From NCBI GenBank assembly GCA_002344065.1, contig DDTK01000011.1, positions 372,001 through 436,000 of the forward strand: a stretch of DNA of 64,000 bases, read 5' to 3'. Origin of the DNA: Flammeovirgaceae bacterium UBA2366 (GTDB lineage: Bacteria > Bacteroidota > Bacteroidia > Cytophagales > Cyclobacteriaceae). The stretch's first letter is position 1; every line of letters begins with the position of its first letter. A program made the position numbers and the translations under genes. The notes under the pieces were generated by a model. The model saw only the letters and a program-made list of their open reading frames with translations. It made no database searches and was not told the origin of the DNA. This document shows positions 54,739 through 63,640 of the stretch, one piece after another.

Positions 54739-54769
54739 AGAGATAACAGAAATGTTATCTCTTTTTTTT
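54739..54769 (+). terminator. Rho-independent terminator after the repeat protein
   Basis: Perfect ten-pair stem AGAGATAACA / TGTTATCTCT with a four-base loop (GAAA), followed by eight T residues. It lies 23 bases after the stop codon and insulates the downstream peptidase gene. A-rich bases before the stem make it potentially active on both strands. Confidence 0.92.
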
Positions 54770-54788
54770 CAAGTCAACTTCTCAGCGC

Positions 54789-57700
54789 ATGACCAGAAAT
54801 TTAGTTTACCTTCTCCTTACACTTGTCTCTCCATCATGGGCGCAATTAAACATGATAGAGACCAAAGACATGCGGCTCGTCTCGTACGACTTTGGCCATA
54901 AATATGTTTTACCACATGCAGGAAGATGTTTTCACAGCGCACTTGATTTCCACCGGAAACTTTTCGATTACGAGCCTACTGAAAAAATTACCGTACTTAT
55001 TCAGGATTTTGGTGATTTTGGTAACGGAGGCGCTACCGCTGTTCCGCGCAATGCCATCAGCATGGGGCTCTCTCCTTTCAGCTACACCTTTGAAACGAGT
55101 CCTGCGGGCGAACGTGTATTCAGTTTAATGAATCATGAGTTAGTTCATGTGGTTGCCCTTGATAATTCGGGTCATACCGACAGGTTCTATCAAAAATTGT
55201 TTTTTGGTAAAGTATCGCCCACCAATACCAATCCTATATCAGCGTATTACAGTTACCTCACCAGTCCCAGGCGCTATTCGCCACGCTGGTATCACGAAGG
55301 GATAGCTTCCTATGTAGAAACGTGGATGAGCGGTGGTATTGGATTAGCTATGGGCAGTTATGATGAGATGGTTTTCCGTACACGTGTATTGGAAAATGCA
55401 CGCATTTACACGGCCCAAGGTCTTGAATCGGAAGGAACCACAACCGACTTTCAGGGAAAAACAAATTCTTATTTATACGGAACTCGCTTTATGGGCTATT
55501 TGTCAAACGAATACGGACCGGATAAAATAATTGAATGGGTGAAACGTAAGGACGGAAGCCGCAGGTCGTATTCGGCTCAGTTCAAAAATGTATTTGGAAA
55601 ATCACTAAATAACGGTTGGAGAGATTGGCTACGGTTTGAACGTGACTGGCAAAATAAGAATGTTGAACGCCTGAAAGAATTTCCGATAACTGAAACACAA
55701 TCCATAACCGAGAAAACCATCGGCTCAGTATCGTATCCGCACTACGATCAAAAAAGAAATAAAATCTATATGGCGGTTAATTATCCCGGAAAAACCCCTC
55801 ACCTCGCTGCATTACACCTGCAGGATGGTAAACTGGAAAAACTTGCCGATATAAAAGGTGCTGCACTTTTTTATGTTTCATCCGTTACTTACGATGCCGA
55901 GGCTGATATGCTTTACTTCACTACTGACAATGATGCCTGGCGCGATCTGAATAGTTACAACATTAAAACAGGAAAAGTTAAACGCCTTCAAAAAGATTTC
56001 AGAACGGGCGATCTTGCCTTTAACAAAACCGACAAATCCATTTGGGGAATAAAACATTTAAATGGTTTCTCCACGATTGTTAGAATTCCAAAAGAAAATC
56101 CAGAAGACCCCACCGCTGATTACAGCTTGTGGGAACAAAAATATACACTGCCTTATGGCCAGGATATTTTTGATATCGATGTATCACCCGATGGCAAATT
56201 GTTAAGCGCTGCAGTTTCAGATTATCGTGGAAATCAATCGCTTTTTCTTTTCAATGTGGATAGTCTCATGATCAACAAAGCATCGGTTGACACCATATTT
56301 AATTTTGAAGTATCTTCTCCGCAAGGGTTTCGGTTTACGGATGATGGACAATACTTGTACGGATCATCATACTACACCGGTGTAAGTAACATCTTTAAAG
56401 TAGACTTAAAGGATTCACTGCGAATAAGCGCTATGAGCAATGCCGTGACGGGATTTTTCAGACCGATAAAAATTAATGATACAAAACTCTTTGCATTCAA
56501 TTTTACCAGCGAAGGTTTTCAGCCTGTATATATTCCAAACCAGCCATTGGAGGACGTCTCCTCCATTGAATTTTTGGGCAATGAAACGATTGAAAAATAC
56601 CCGGTGCTAAAAAGCTGGGAGCTACCGATTGCAACACCACAACAGGTAAACCTTGACGAATTGATCCAAAAGCAGGGACAATACAGTCCCGGAAAGCATA
56701 TTAAAGTTAACTCAGCATACCCCATCATAACCGGGTACAAAAATTTTGTTGGCTTCGGATATACAGTTGCCTTGGGTGATCCGCTGAACTTTCGCGAGTT
56801 TGAAGTAACGTTCGCATACACACCGCAAAACTGGATAAATGGAATGGCCAGTGAAAGCGACCCAACCGATTTAGAGATGGAAAGTGACGAGCAGTTTCAT
56901 GTTTCCGTGTTAGGAAAAATTGGTCGGTTCTCTTTTAGTGCCCATCATAACCAGGCTAATTTTTATGATCTGTTCGGTCCCACAAAAACCTCCAGGCGTG
57001 GAACAACGGCACGGGTTGATTATACCCGAACACTGCTGTGGGATTTGCCCCGCAAACTTGATTTAGTGTTAGGCACAGGGGCTTTCTACGGACTTCAAAA
57101 GTCACCCTTCTTCCAACAGGTTGAAACAGCGGGTTATGAGGACAGTCTCTTTGTAAATTTTGATGCAAGTCTGATCTATTCCAACCTCAAAGGCTCCATT
57201 GGCGCGGTGGATGCAGAAAAAGGTGTACGGGCCACGTCTCGTTCACTGTCTGCTTTTTCGAATGGTCAGGCGTATTCCACCGTAATTGGTTCTTTTGACG
57301 TGGGTGTTCAACTCCCGGTCAAGCACCTTTCACTGTGGTTTCGAACGGCCTTTGGGAATTCATTCAGCGAAACATTAAATCCCTTTACCCGGTTTGGATT
57401 TGCAGCCTTTGGCAACAATTATATCGATTACCAGGGCGCCAGGCGTTACCGCAACACCTTCTCCTTCCCTGGGCTTAGTTTTGATGCTGATCAATTTATC
57501 ATTGCCAAATCATTTGGAAAGGGTATGATTGAATTTGTGCTGCCACCCATCCGTTTCCGTGAATTAGGCGGGCTCAACCTGTATTCAAACTGGATGCAGT
57601 TCATGCTTTTCTCATCCAGTCTAATTACATACGATAAAACCTTTTCCAATAATCATTTTGTTAATGTGGGTTCGCAGGTTGATATTAAAATTGTAATTTT

Positions 57701-57809
57701 CTCCCTGCTTGAATCAACCTTTTCGATTGGCTATGCGAATGCGTTTGATTTGAATAATAACAACAAACGTTTCAGCGAATGGATGTTTTCACTTAAGCTG
57801 TTACGCTAA
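54789..57809 (+). CDS. Secreted peptidase-MA-like / beta-propeller / barrel protein
   Basis: 1006 residues. A signal peptide (MTRNLVYLLLTLVSPSWA) is followed by a gluzincin-like domain: HExxH in LMNHELVHVVAL (about residue 116), with the extra Glu in RWYHEGIASYVETW about 60 residues on. Residues about 300-600 show TolB/WD40-like propeller repeats (DIDVSPDGKLLSAAVSDYRGNQSLFLF, FRFTDDGQYLYGSS). The last ~350 residues are alternating strands (FVGFGYTVALGDPLNFREFEVTFAY and onward) ending SEWMFSLKLLR, like an outer-membrane beta-barrel. The likely location is the outer membrane with the protease-like part exposed. Substrate is unknown. The next gene starts 18 bases later. Confidence 0.75.
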   Translation: MTRNLVYLLLTLVSPSWAQLNMIETKDMRLVSYDFGHKYVLPHAGRCFHSALDFHRKLFDYEPTEKITVLIQDFGDFGNGGATAVPRNAISMGLSPFSYTFETSPAGERVFSLMNHELVHVVALDNSGHTDRFYQKLFFGKVSPTNTNPISAYYSYLTSPRRYSPRWYHEGIASYVETWMSGGIGLAMGSYDEMVFRTRVLENARIYTAQGLESEGTTTDFQGKTNSYLYGTRFMGYLSNEYGPDKIIEWVKRKDGSRRSYSAQFKNVFGKSLNNGWRDWLRFERDWQNKNVERLKEFPITETQSITEKTIGSVSYPHYDQKRNKIYMAVNYPGKTPHLAALHLQDGKLEKLADIKGAALFYVSSVTYDAEADMLYFTTDNDAWRDLNSYNIKTGKVKRLQKDFRTGDLAFNKTDKSIWGIKHLNGFSTIVRIPKENPEDPTADYSLWEQKYTLPYGQDIFDIDVSPDGKLLSAAVSDYRGNQSLFLFNVDSLMINKASVDTIFNFEVSSPQGFRFTDDGQYLYGSSYYTGVSNIFKVDLKDSLRISAMSNAVTGFFRPIKINDTKLFAFNFTSEGFQPVYIPNQPLEDVSSIEFLGNETIEKYPVLKSWELPIATPQQVNLDELIQKQGQYSPGKHIKVNSAYPIITGYKNFVGFGYTVALGDPLNFREFEVTFAYTPQNWINGMASESDPTDLEMESDEQFHVSVLGKIGRFSFSAHHNQANFYDLFGPTKTSRRGTTARVDYTRTLLWDLPRKLDLVLGTGAFYGLQKSPFFQQVETAGYEDSLFVNFDASLIYSNLKGSIGAVDAEKGVRATSRSLSAFSNGQAYSTVIGSFDVGVQLPVKHLSLWFRTAFGNSFSETLNPFTRFGFAAFGNNYIDYQGARRYRNTFSFPGLSFDADQFIIAKSFGKGMIEFVLPPIRFRELGGLNLYSNWMQFMLFSSSLITYDKTFSNNHFVNVGSQVDIKIVIFSLLESTFSIGYANAFDLNNNNKRFSEWMFSLKLLR

Positions 57810-57827
57810 CTTTTACCAGAACCACCT

Positions 57828-58547
57828 GTGCATACTTTTTTTCTTGTCACCATCGCACTTACGCCCGGCATTGCCATTGCCATTTACATGTATACTCACG
57901 ACAAGCATGAACCTGAGCCGATTCAACTGCTGCTGTTAAGCTTTTTTTATGGAGCGCTGAGTTTGGGTGTAAACCTGGCCATCGCCATACCGGTGGATTC
58001 ATTCATTCACATCAGTGAAAAGAATCTTACCAATCAGGCCTTTTATGCTTTTGGTGTAGTGGCCTTCCTGGAAGAGTTGAGCAAATTTATTTTTGTAAGA
58101 GGAATTCTGTATCGAAATAACAACTTCAATGAACCACTCGATGGTATCGTGTATTCTGTAATGGTAGGAATGGGCTTTGCCACAGCCGAGAATATCATCT
58201 ATGTTTTACAAGGTGGTGGTGGCACTGCCATTGTTCGGATGTTTTCGGCCATACCGGCACATGCACTCTTTGCCGTGCTGATGGGCTATTGGTTAGGTAA
58301 GGCTAAGTTTACACATGCCCGTGAATTTTACTATGGCGTAGTTGCGCTGCTGGTGGCTACGTTTTTTCATGGCATCTACGATTACTTTCTATTCATTTCT
58401 TTTGTGCCCGGCATTTGGGTATGGTCATTTGTGTCTTTACTGGTTGCCTTCATACTGGCACGCAAATCGGTGCGGCTTCACCAACAAGCTTCACCCTTTA
58501 TTAATCCCGAAAAAGAAAACGAAGAAATCATAATTAAATCAACTTAA
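57828..58547 (+). CDS. PrsW-family intramembrane metalloprotease
   Basis: 239 residues, about seven membrane helices. Conserved PrsW elements are FLEELSKFIFVRGILYR (EExxK-type glutamates), DGIVYSVMVGMGFATAENIIYV, AIPAHALFAVLMGYWLGKA and FFHGIYDYFLF, which together supply the Glu and His residues of the active site. In Bacillus, PrsW cleaves the anti-sigma factor RsiW; here no anti-sigma gene is visible. The start is GTG. Its proximity to the preceding secreted peptidase-like gene suggests a joint transcript. Confidence 0.88.
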   Translation: MHTFFLVTIALTPGIAIAIYMYTHDKHEPEPIQLLLLSFFYGALSLGVNLAIAIPVDSFIHISEKNLTNQAFYAFGVVAFLEELSKFIFVRGILYRNNNFNEPLDGIVYSVMVGMGFATAENIIYVLQGGGGTAIVRMFSAIPAHALFAVLMGYWLGKAKFTHAREFYYGVVALLVATFFHGIYDYFLFISFVPGIWVWSFVSLLVAFILARKSVRLHQQASPFINPEKENEEIIIKST

Positions 58548-58556
58548 AACAACCAA

Positions 58557-59816
58557 ATGGATAAGCGGACTTTTCTGAAAAGCATGACCTTACTCACCCT
58601 GGGTGGAACATCTTCCTTAAAAGCTATGGATAGCCTTATTGGTAAGGTTAGTCATCTACCAGCGGATGAAGTTGCAAAAGATGAAGACTTCTGGGAAACC
58701 ATCCGCAGGGGGTATCGGCTTAAACCGGATTACATAAATCTCGAAAACGGATACTATTGTTTTCTGCCACAGGAAACCCTGGAGAATTATATCAACCACA
58801 TCCGAGAGATTAATTACCAGGGTTCATACTATATGCGCACAGTACAATGGGAGAACAAGCGCAAAGCAGCAGCCCGGCTGGCGCAACTTGCCGGCTGTTC
58901 ACCTGAAGAATTAATCATTACGCGAAACACTACCGAATCGCTGGACATGATTATTGGTGGACAAGGCTGGAAGACTGGTGATGAAGCGGTGATGGCAGAA
59001 CAGGATTATGGTTCAATGCTGGGCATGTTCAGGCAAGTGGAGAAACGCTATGGTGTAGTGAATAAAATAGTGTCAATTCCAAATCATCCTTTATCGGATG
59101 AAGAGATTGTTAACCTGTATGAAAGCGCCATCACATCAAAAACAAAACTGCTCATGGTGTGCCATATGATCAATATAACCGGCCAAATTCTTCCGGTTCG
59201 AAAAATTTGTGATATGGCGCATAAGCGAAATGTGAAAGTGATGGTAGACGGAGCTCATGCTTTCGCGCATATAAAATTTTCTATTCCCGAATTAGGCTGT
59301 GATTTTTATGGATCAAGCTTACACAAGTGGTTAAGCGTTCCGCTAGGGGCAGGAATTTTGTATGTTAAGAAAGAGCATATCAACTCCACCTGGCCGGTAT
59401 TTGCACCCTTCGATGACAAAGCAGACGACATATACCGGTTAAACAATGTAGGCACCCACCCGGTACACACCATATTGGCTATTGACAACGCCATCGATTT
59501 TTATGAAAAAATAGGAGCAGAAAGAAAAGAGGCACGGCTTCGTTACCTTCAAAACTACTGGACAAGTAAAGTACGCAATTTGCCACATGTTGTTCTCAAC
59601 ACACCGGCTGATCCTGCTCGCTCATGCGGTATTGCCAATGTGGGCATTAAGGGAATGAAGCCCGCTGATCTGGCCGATACGTTGTTGAAAAAATACGGTA
59701 TTTATACCGTAGCCATTGATAGTGCCAATGTGCACGGATGCAGAATTACACCTAATATTTATACCACACCGAAAGAACTTGATGTGTTTGTAAAGGCTTT
59801 ATCAGATTTAGGGTAA
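58557..59816 (+). CDS. Exported PLP-dependent aminotransferase class V-like enzyme
   Basis: 419 residues. The N-terminus is Tat-like but has only one Arg in the box (MDKRTFLKSMTLLTLGG), so Tat export is possible rather than sure. A class V aminotransferase / cysteine-desulfurase fold follows: ITRNTTESLDMIIGG, VMVDGAHAFAHIKF (PLP-ring Asp and His region), and DFYGSSLHKWLSVPLGAG with the internal aldimine Lys257. It is closest in style to isopenicillin-N-epimerase-like enzymes, whose true substrates are usually unknown. It lies 9 bases after the PrsW gene. Confidence 0.87.
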   Translation: MDKRTFLKSMTLLTLGGTSSLKAMDSLIGKVSHLPADEVAKDEDFWETIRRGYRLKPDYINLENGYYCFLPQETLENYINHIREINYQGSYYMRTVQWENKRKAAARLAQLAGCSPEELIITRNTTESLDMIIGGQGWKTGDEAVMAEQDYGSMLGMFRQVEKRYGVVNKIVSIPNHPLSDEEIVNLYESAITSKTKLLMVCHMINITGQILPVRKICDMAHKRNVKVMVDGAHAFAHIKFSIPELGCDFYGSSLHKWLSVPLGAGILYVKKEHINSTWPVFAPFDDKADDIYRLNNVGTHPVHTILAIDNAIDFYEKIGAERKEARLRYLQNYWTSKVRNLPHVVLNTPADPARSCGIANVGIKGMKPADLADTLLKKYGIYTVAIDSANVHGCRITPNIYTTPKELDVFVKALSDLG

Positions 59817-59836
59817 TTTTTCAGTACCTTCAGGTT

Positions 59837-60283
59837 ATGTATCACCTAGTTTACACCAGTCATGCTACACACCCACTAACTCCGGAAGACCTGATAGAGC
59901 TTTTGCGCGAATCACGGGCAAATAACAAGGCGTGCCACATCACCGGCATGTTACTGTACCTCAATGGTAAATTCATTCAGATTTTAGAGGGAAAGAAAGA
60001 AGACGTTATCAGAATATACGCCAACATATGCCTGGATAAACGCCATCACAGGGTAATCATGATTATGGAGGGCAATTCACCAAACCGCATTTTTAACGAT
60101 TGGTCGATGGGCTTTAAGATGCTTTCGCATTCAGAATTTGAGGATATAACCGGGTTCAAAGATATTGATCACTTCTTCAACGAGAATAAAGCCAAGGACA
60201 AAGGCAACCTGCTCTATACCTTTCTTACCCTTTTCTACAAGAAAAACATTGTAGATTATGCGGAACTTCCTGAAACGGAATAA
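59837..60283 (+). CDS. Stand-alone BLUF blue-light photoreceptor
   Basis: 148 residues. The BLUF fold covers residues 1-95 with all flavin-site residues: Tyr6 (LVYTS), Asn30 (ESRANNK), ITGMLLYLNGKFIQILEG with Gln48, and the late WSMGFKML tryptophan/methionine. Illumination of the bound FAD rearranges the Gln48/Tyr6 hydrogen bonds. There is no output domain; the remaining ~50 residues are helical and could mediate dimer or partner contacts, as in YcgF-short and PixD-like proteins. It starts 20 bases after the aminotransferase gene. No partner is encoded beside it. Confidence 0.93.
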   Translation: MYHLVYTSHATHPLTPEDLIELLRESRANNKACHITGMLLYLNGKFIQILEGKKEDVIRIYANICLDKRHHRVIMIMEGNSPNRIFNDWSMGFKMLSHSEFEDITGFKDIDHFFNENKAKDKGNLLYTFLTLFYKKNIVDYAELPETE

Positions 60284-60288
60284 AGGCC

Positions 60289-60426
60289 ATCTCTAAAAAA
60301 CCACAGTTTCATTGCGAGTAGCAGCGAAACAATCTCAGTACTAATTTGAAATACTGTATTGCTTCGGTCGTACTCTCCCTGCAGGCAGGCTCCTTCGCAA
60401 TTAGAACTTATTCCGTTTTTAGAGAT
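60289..60426. mobile_element. MITE-like element with 11-base terminal inverted repeats
   Basis: A 138-base segment begins ATCTCTAAAAA and ends TTTTTAGAGAT, perfect inverted termini. Inside lies a REP-like palindrome related to that at 8796: CATTGCGAG ... GAAACAATCTC (60310-60336) facing ATTGCTTCGG ... CTTCGCAAT (60358-60402). It encodes nothing and has no clear target-site duplication. A second crossing inverted pair (GAAACGGAATAA at the BLUF stop and TTATTCCGTTTT near 60409) surrounds the left end. The rest of the gap, 60427-60609, shows no gene or clear signal. Confidence 0.6.
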
Positions 60427-60609
60427 CCCCAATAAATAAGAAATCATAGCAGGGCAAATATGATTAGTCGAAAAATAAATAGTGTACATGATTTTTATCA
60501 GGTGCTGAACGATTATCACTTTACACCTGTTGCTTTTATGTAGTCAAACGCGTGATTACCATGAATGTTCTGAAAGTTTCAGAACCGGTAAATGTTTAAA
60601 CATACACAT

Positions 60610-60861
60610 ATGAACACTACAGCAAAAGTAACAATTGGAGTATTGGCAGGCGCTTCATTAGGCCTGTTAGCCGGTGTGCTTATTGCCCCCAGCAGCGGAA
60701 GAAAGACCAGAGAAAGGCTTCTTGGAAAATCAAAAGAACTTAAGAACCAGATGGTTGGTACGCTGGATGATGTGAAAAAAGCTTACAACAAAAAGGTTGA
60801 AGCCTATGTAAATGAAGGGAAACATGGCATTGAAACACTGAAAAACAGCCTCAAAGTTTAA
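60610..60861 (+). CDS. YtxH-like small membrane protein
   Basis: 83 residues from MNTTAKVTIG. One glycine-rich membrane helix (VLAGASLGLLAGVLIAPSSG) is followed by RKTRERLLGKSKELKNQM and a basic amphipathic helix, the usual YtxH/GvpP-like layout associated with general stress responses. The ATG at 60610 is preferred over 60592 because the family starts there. It is followed by a terminator. Confidence 0.85.
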   Translation: MNTTAKVTIGVLAGASLGLLAGVLIAPSSGRKTRERLLGKSKELKNQMVGTLDDVKKAYNKKVEAYVNEGKHGIETLKNSLKV

Positions 60862-60889
60862 TCCCGATTACCAGGAAACTTAAACAAAC

Positions 60890-60917
60890 ACACCGCTCAA
60901 AAGGCGGTGTTGTTTTA
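60890..60917. terminator. Probably bidirectional rho-independent terminator
   Basis: ACACCGC (60890-60896) pairs with GCGGTGT (60904-60910) around a seven-base loop, followed by TGTTTTATT on the plus strand. On the minus strand the same hairpin follows the sulfatase stop codon, with a T-containing tail (GTTTGTTTAA). It lies between the convergent ytxH-like and sulfatase genes. Confidence 0.82.
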
Positions 60918-60920
60918 TTA

Positions 60921-62549
60921 TCAATTTGGTTGTGGTTTAGGAAAGACTACCTGCACTTCTTCAGCATACTGTTTCCATAAGCTTACCAGCTCTCTATACA
61001 GTTCAATATGCTCACCCGCAAGGTCTCTTGTTTCGCCCGGGTCCTGTTTCAGGTTATACAAGGCTAAATTCTTTTCATCAAACGGTATTTGAATGTTCAC
61101 AATTTTCCAATCGCCCTTGCGCACGTAAGCATATTGTCTGTGTTCAAATCCAACCCAGTAATTTTCATCGTGCACAGTGGCTTGTTTGCCTGAAAGAAAA
61201 GGCATCATCGTCTCTCCTTTCATCGGGCGAATGGTTTCGCTTTGATATTGCCCCGGGTATTGAATGCCGGCAACATCCAGCAGAGTTGGCGCCAGGTCCA
61301 TAATGGTGCAGTAAACATTACTTACCGAACCATTCTCAGGAATATCCTTACCATGTATAATCATGGGTGCCGTTATTCCACCCTCTGTTGGGAATCCTTT
61401 ATGTCGATTAAAAGGGGCTGCTCCTGCCTGCGCCCATTGTGGACCATAGCTAACAAATGAGGTTGGAGAGCCCATGTTGGCATATGAATTATCATATTTA
61501 CTCCTTAAAAATTCTCCCCTTGATGGATGATTGAAGAAATCCTCAGCGGCAGCTCCATTATCCGACAAGAAAACAATGATGGTATTCTCATATAAACCCT
61601 TGTCTTTTAAAAACTGTACCAGACGACCCACATGATGATCAAGGTTATCAACCATAGCCGCATAGAGTTCCATTTTACGGGATTCAATTTTCTTTTCATC
61701 TTCTGTTAAAGTATCCCACGGTTTAATAAAATCAAGGCGTGGTGGCAAGGTTGATTCCTGCGGAATGATACCTGCCTTTTTTAAAGAAGCCAATCGTAAT
61801 ACACGAAGGCTATCATACCCCATATCATAACGACCTTTGTACTTGTCGAATTCTTTAGGCGACTGAAGTGGCCAATGCGGTGACGTGTAAGCAGCAAAAG
61901 CAAAGAAAGGTTTTGCCTGACCGTTCGCTTCTGCAATATATTGCATCAGCTTATTGGTATAAAACTCAGTAGAATAGTTACCCTCAGGATATTCCACCAA
62001 CTCACCATCTTCCCGATACTGGGAAACACTGTCGCTGGCAAACAAGCCAATGCTGTTATAATGATTCCCTCCACCGAAGAGTAAATTAAATGAACGTGTA
62101 AAGCCCTTTGCTTTCGGAGAATGTTCAGCTCCCTCTCCAACATGCCATTTGCCAGCCGTACAGGTAAAATAACCGGCATCCTTCAACAATTGGGGGAGTG
62201 GAACTACCCTGTCACTTAAATAACCTTCATAGCCAACCATTCCATCAGCATAGGAGCCTCTCGGGCTTTGCATTCCAATACCGGCTACGTGGTTATCATT
62301 TCCTGTTAACAACATAGCGCGTGATGGTGCACACATAACTGCAGTATGAAATTGCGTAAAGATTAAACCTTTCCGGGCTAATGCATCAATGTTGGGTGTT
62401 TCAATGTCGCTGCCGTAAACACCCAGGTCTGCATAGCCAAGGTCATCAGCAACGATGAGTAAAATATTTGGCTTTTGGATTTCTTTCTTTGATTCGCAGG
62501 AGAACAGACTCATGATGACTAAGGCTGTACTTAAGAGAATAAGTTTCAT
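60921..62549 (-). CDS. Arylsulfatase (S1 family) lipoprotein
   Basis: 542 residues. The lipoprotein signal MKLILLSTALVIMSLFSC places the lipid Cys at 18. Sulfatase signatures follow: NILLIVADDLGYADLGVYG (metal Asp pair), VMCAPSRAMLLTG with Cys73 in C-x-P-S-R, the site converted to formylglycine, and TAGKWHVGE, FLSDNGAAAE. It cleaves sulfate esters, probably from algal or glycan substrates. No susC/susD pair is nearby, so a polysaccharide locus is not evident, and an FGly-generating enzyme is not encoded in the window. Confidence 0.93.
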   Translation of the reverse strand: MKLILLSTALVIMSLFSCESKKEIQKPNILLIVADDLGYADLGVYGSDIETPNIDALARKGLIFTQFHTAVMCAPSRAMLLTGNDNHVAGIGMQSPRGSYADGMVGYEGYLSDRVVPLPQLLKDAGYFTCTAGKWHVGEGAEHSPKAKGFTRSFNLLFGGGNHYNSIGLFASDSVSQYREDGELVEYPEGNYSTEFYTNKLMQYIAEANGQAKPFFAFAAYTSPHWPLQSPKEFDKYKGRYDMGYDSLRVLRLASLKKAGIIPQESTLPPRLDFIKPWDTLTEDEKKIESRKMELYAAMVDNLDHHVGRLVQFLKDKGLYENTIIVFLSDNGAAAEDFFNHPSRGEFLRSKYDNSYANMGSPTSFVSYGPQWAQAGAAPFNRHKGFPTEGGITAPMIIHGKDIPENGSVSNVYCTIMDLAPTLLDVAGIQYPGQYQSETIRPMKGETMMPFLSGKQATVHDENYWVGFEHRQYAYVRKGDWKIVNIQIPFDEKNLALYNLKQDPGETRDLAGEHIELYRELVSLWKQYAEEVQVVFPKPQPN

Positions 62550-62597
62550 GAGGATTAGCTTTAAAATTAATTCTAAAACAGCCTATGATAGCACCGC

Positions 62598-63638
62598 TCA
62601 ATCCCTCACATCATAGATCACTACCGGATTCGTTTTGTTTTTCAAACTCACTTCTCCTACCCTGATGCAATTAAACGACTCCTTAACTTTCAGGAAAGAT
62701 TGTTCACTGATAATGATCTGACCTGGTGTTGCCGCAGACTGCAAACGCTGTGCAGTATTTACTGCATCGCCAATTACAGTATAATCCAATCGCTTTAAGG
62801 ACTCCGAACCGATATTTCCGGAAATCATTTCGCCACTATTGATACCGATAGCTACTTGCGGCACATACGTTACTGTTGCACTTATCTCAGGTAAGGATGC
62901 AATTTTATTCCGCACGGCCAGGCAGGCATCCAGTGTTCTGTCCAGGTGGTATTCACCGCGAAACACGGCCATAATCGCATCACCGATAAACTTGTCGATA
63001 TAACCGCCTTGCGCAATAATTTCTTTTACGATGATGTCGAAATAATCATTTAATATTTTTACAACTACATCCGGCTTTTCCTTTTCGCTGATGGATGTAA
63101 ACCCGCAGATATCAATGAAAGCTACGGTAGCCTCAACGGTTTCATTGGTCATTAAGGAAGATTCATACTCACGGCTGCCCATAAAATTCAACACAGCTTC
63201 ATCTACATACATCTTAAGAATATTGTTTTCCTTAACAGCCTTCAGGGTTTCGCGGATTTGCCCTACATGCCGTATGGTTTTTTCCATGGTCACCTCCAGA
63301 TCATCAAAGTTGACTGGCTTGGTAATGAAATCAAAAGCACCACGGTTCATGGCTGTACGGATATTATCCATGTCGCCATAGGCAGAAACGATAACGGATT
63401 TAATAAGCGGGCTAGATTCATTAAGCCGGCTAAGTAACGTAAGTCCGTCCATCTCCGGCATATTGATATCGCTCAGTACAATATCCACATCGGGATGTTG
63501 TTTGATTTTATCCAGCGCATCCTGGCCATTCACGGCAAACACAAACTCATAGTGCTGTTCGCGTATTTTCTGACGAAATTTTTGTTTGATGAGCGCTTCC
63601 AGATCAGCCTCATCATCGGCTACCAGTATTTTCGTCAT
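62598..63638 (-). CDS. Response regulator - class III adenylate/guanylate cyclase
   Basis: 346 residues. A receiver domain (1-125) has the acidic pair in VADDEAD, phosphoacceptor Asp in VLSDINMPEMDG, Ser in VSAYGD and Lys in ITKPVNF. A short coiled linker leads to a class III cyclase domain (about 165-346). Its metal-binding aspartates are in AFIDICGFTS and FIGDAIMAVF, with INSGEMISGNIG, DYTVIGDAVNTAQRL and the ITISEQ-type end all in place, so it should be active. Product specificity is not clear. It follows the partial response regulator by 2 bases and likely belongs to a phosphorelay encoded beyond the window. Confidence 0.92.
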   Translation of the reverse strand: MTKILVADDEADLEALIKQKFRQKIREQHYEFVFAVNGQDALDKIKQHPDVDIVLSDINMPEMDGLTLLSRLNESSPLIKSVIVSAYGDMDNIRTAMNRGAFDFITKPVNFDDLEVTMEKTIRHVGQIRETLKAVKENNILKMYVDEAVLNFMGSREYESSLMTNETVEATVAFIDICGFTSISEKEKPDVVVKILNDYFDIIVKEIIAQGGYIDKFIGDAIMAVFRGEYHLDRTLDACLAVRNKIASLPEISATVTYVPQVAIGINSGEMISGNIGSESLKRLDYTVIGDAVNTAQRLQSAATPGQIIISEQSFLKVKESFNCIRVGEVSLKNKTNPVVIYDVRD

Positions 63639-63640
63639 GG

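Noticed and set aside
60921..62549. Polysaccharide utilisation locus around the sulfatase
   Set aside because: No SusC/SusD pair, glycoside hydrolase or regulator is encoded in the neighbourhood shown.
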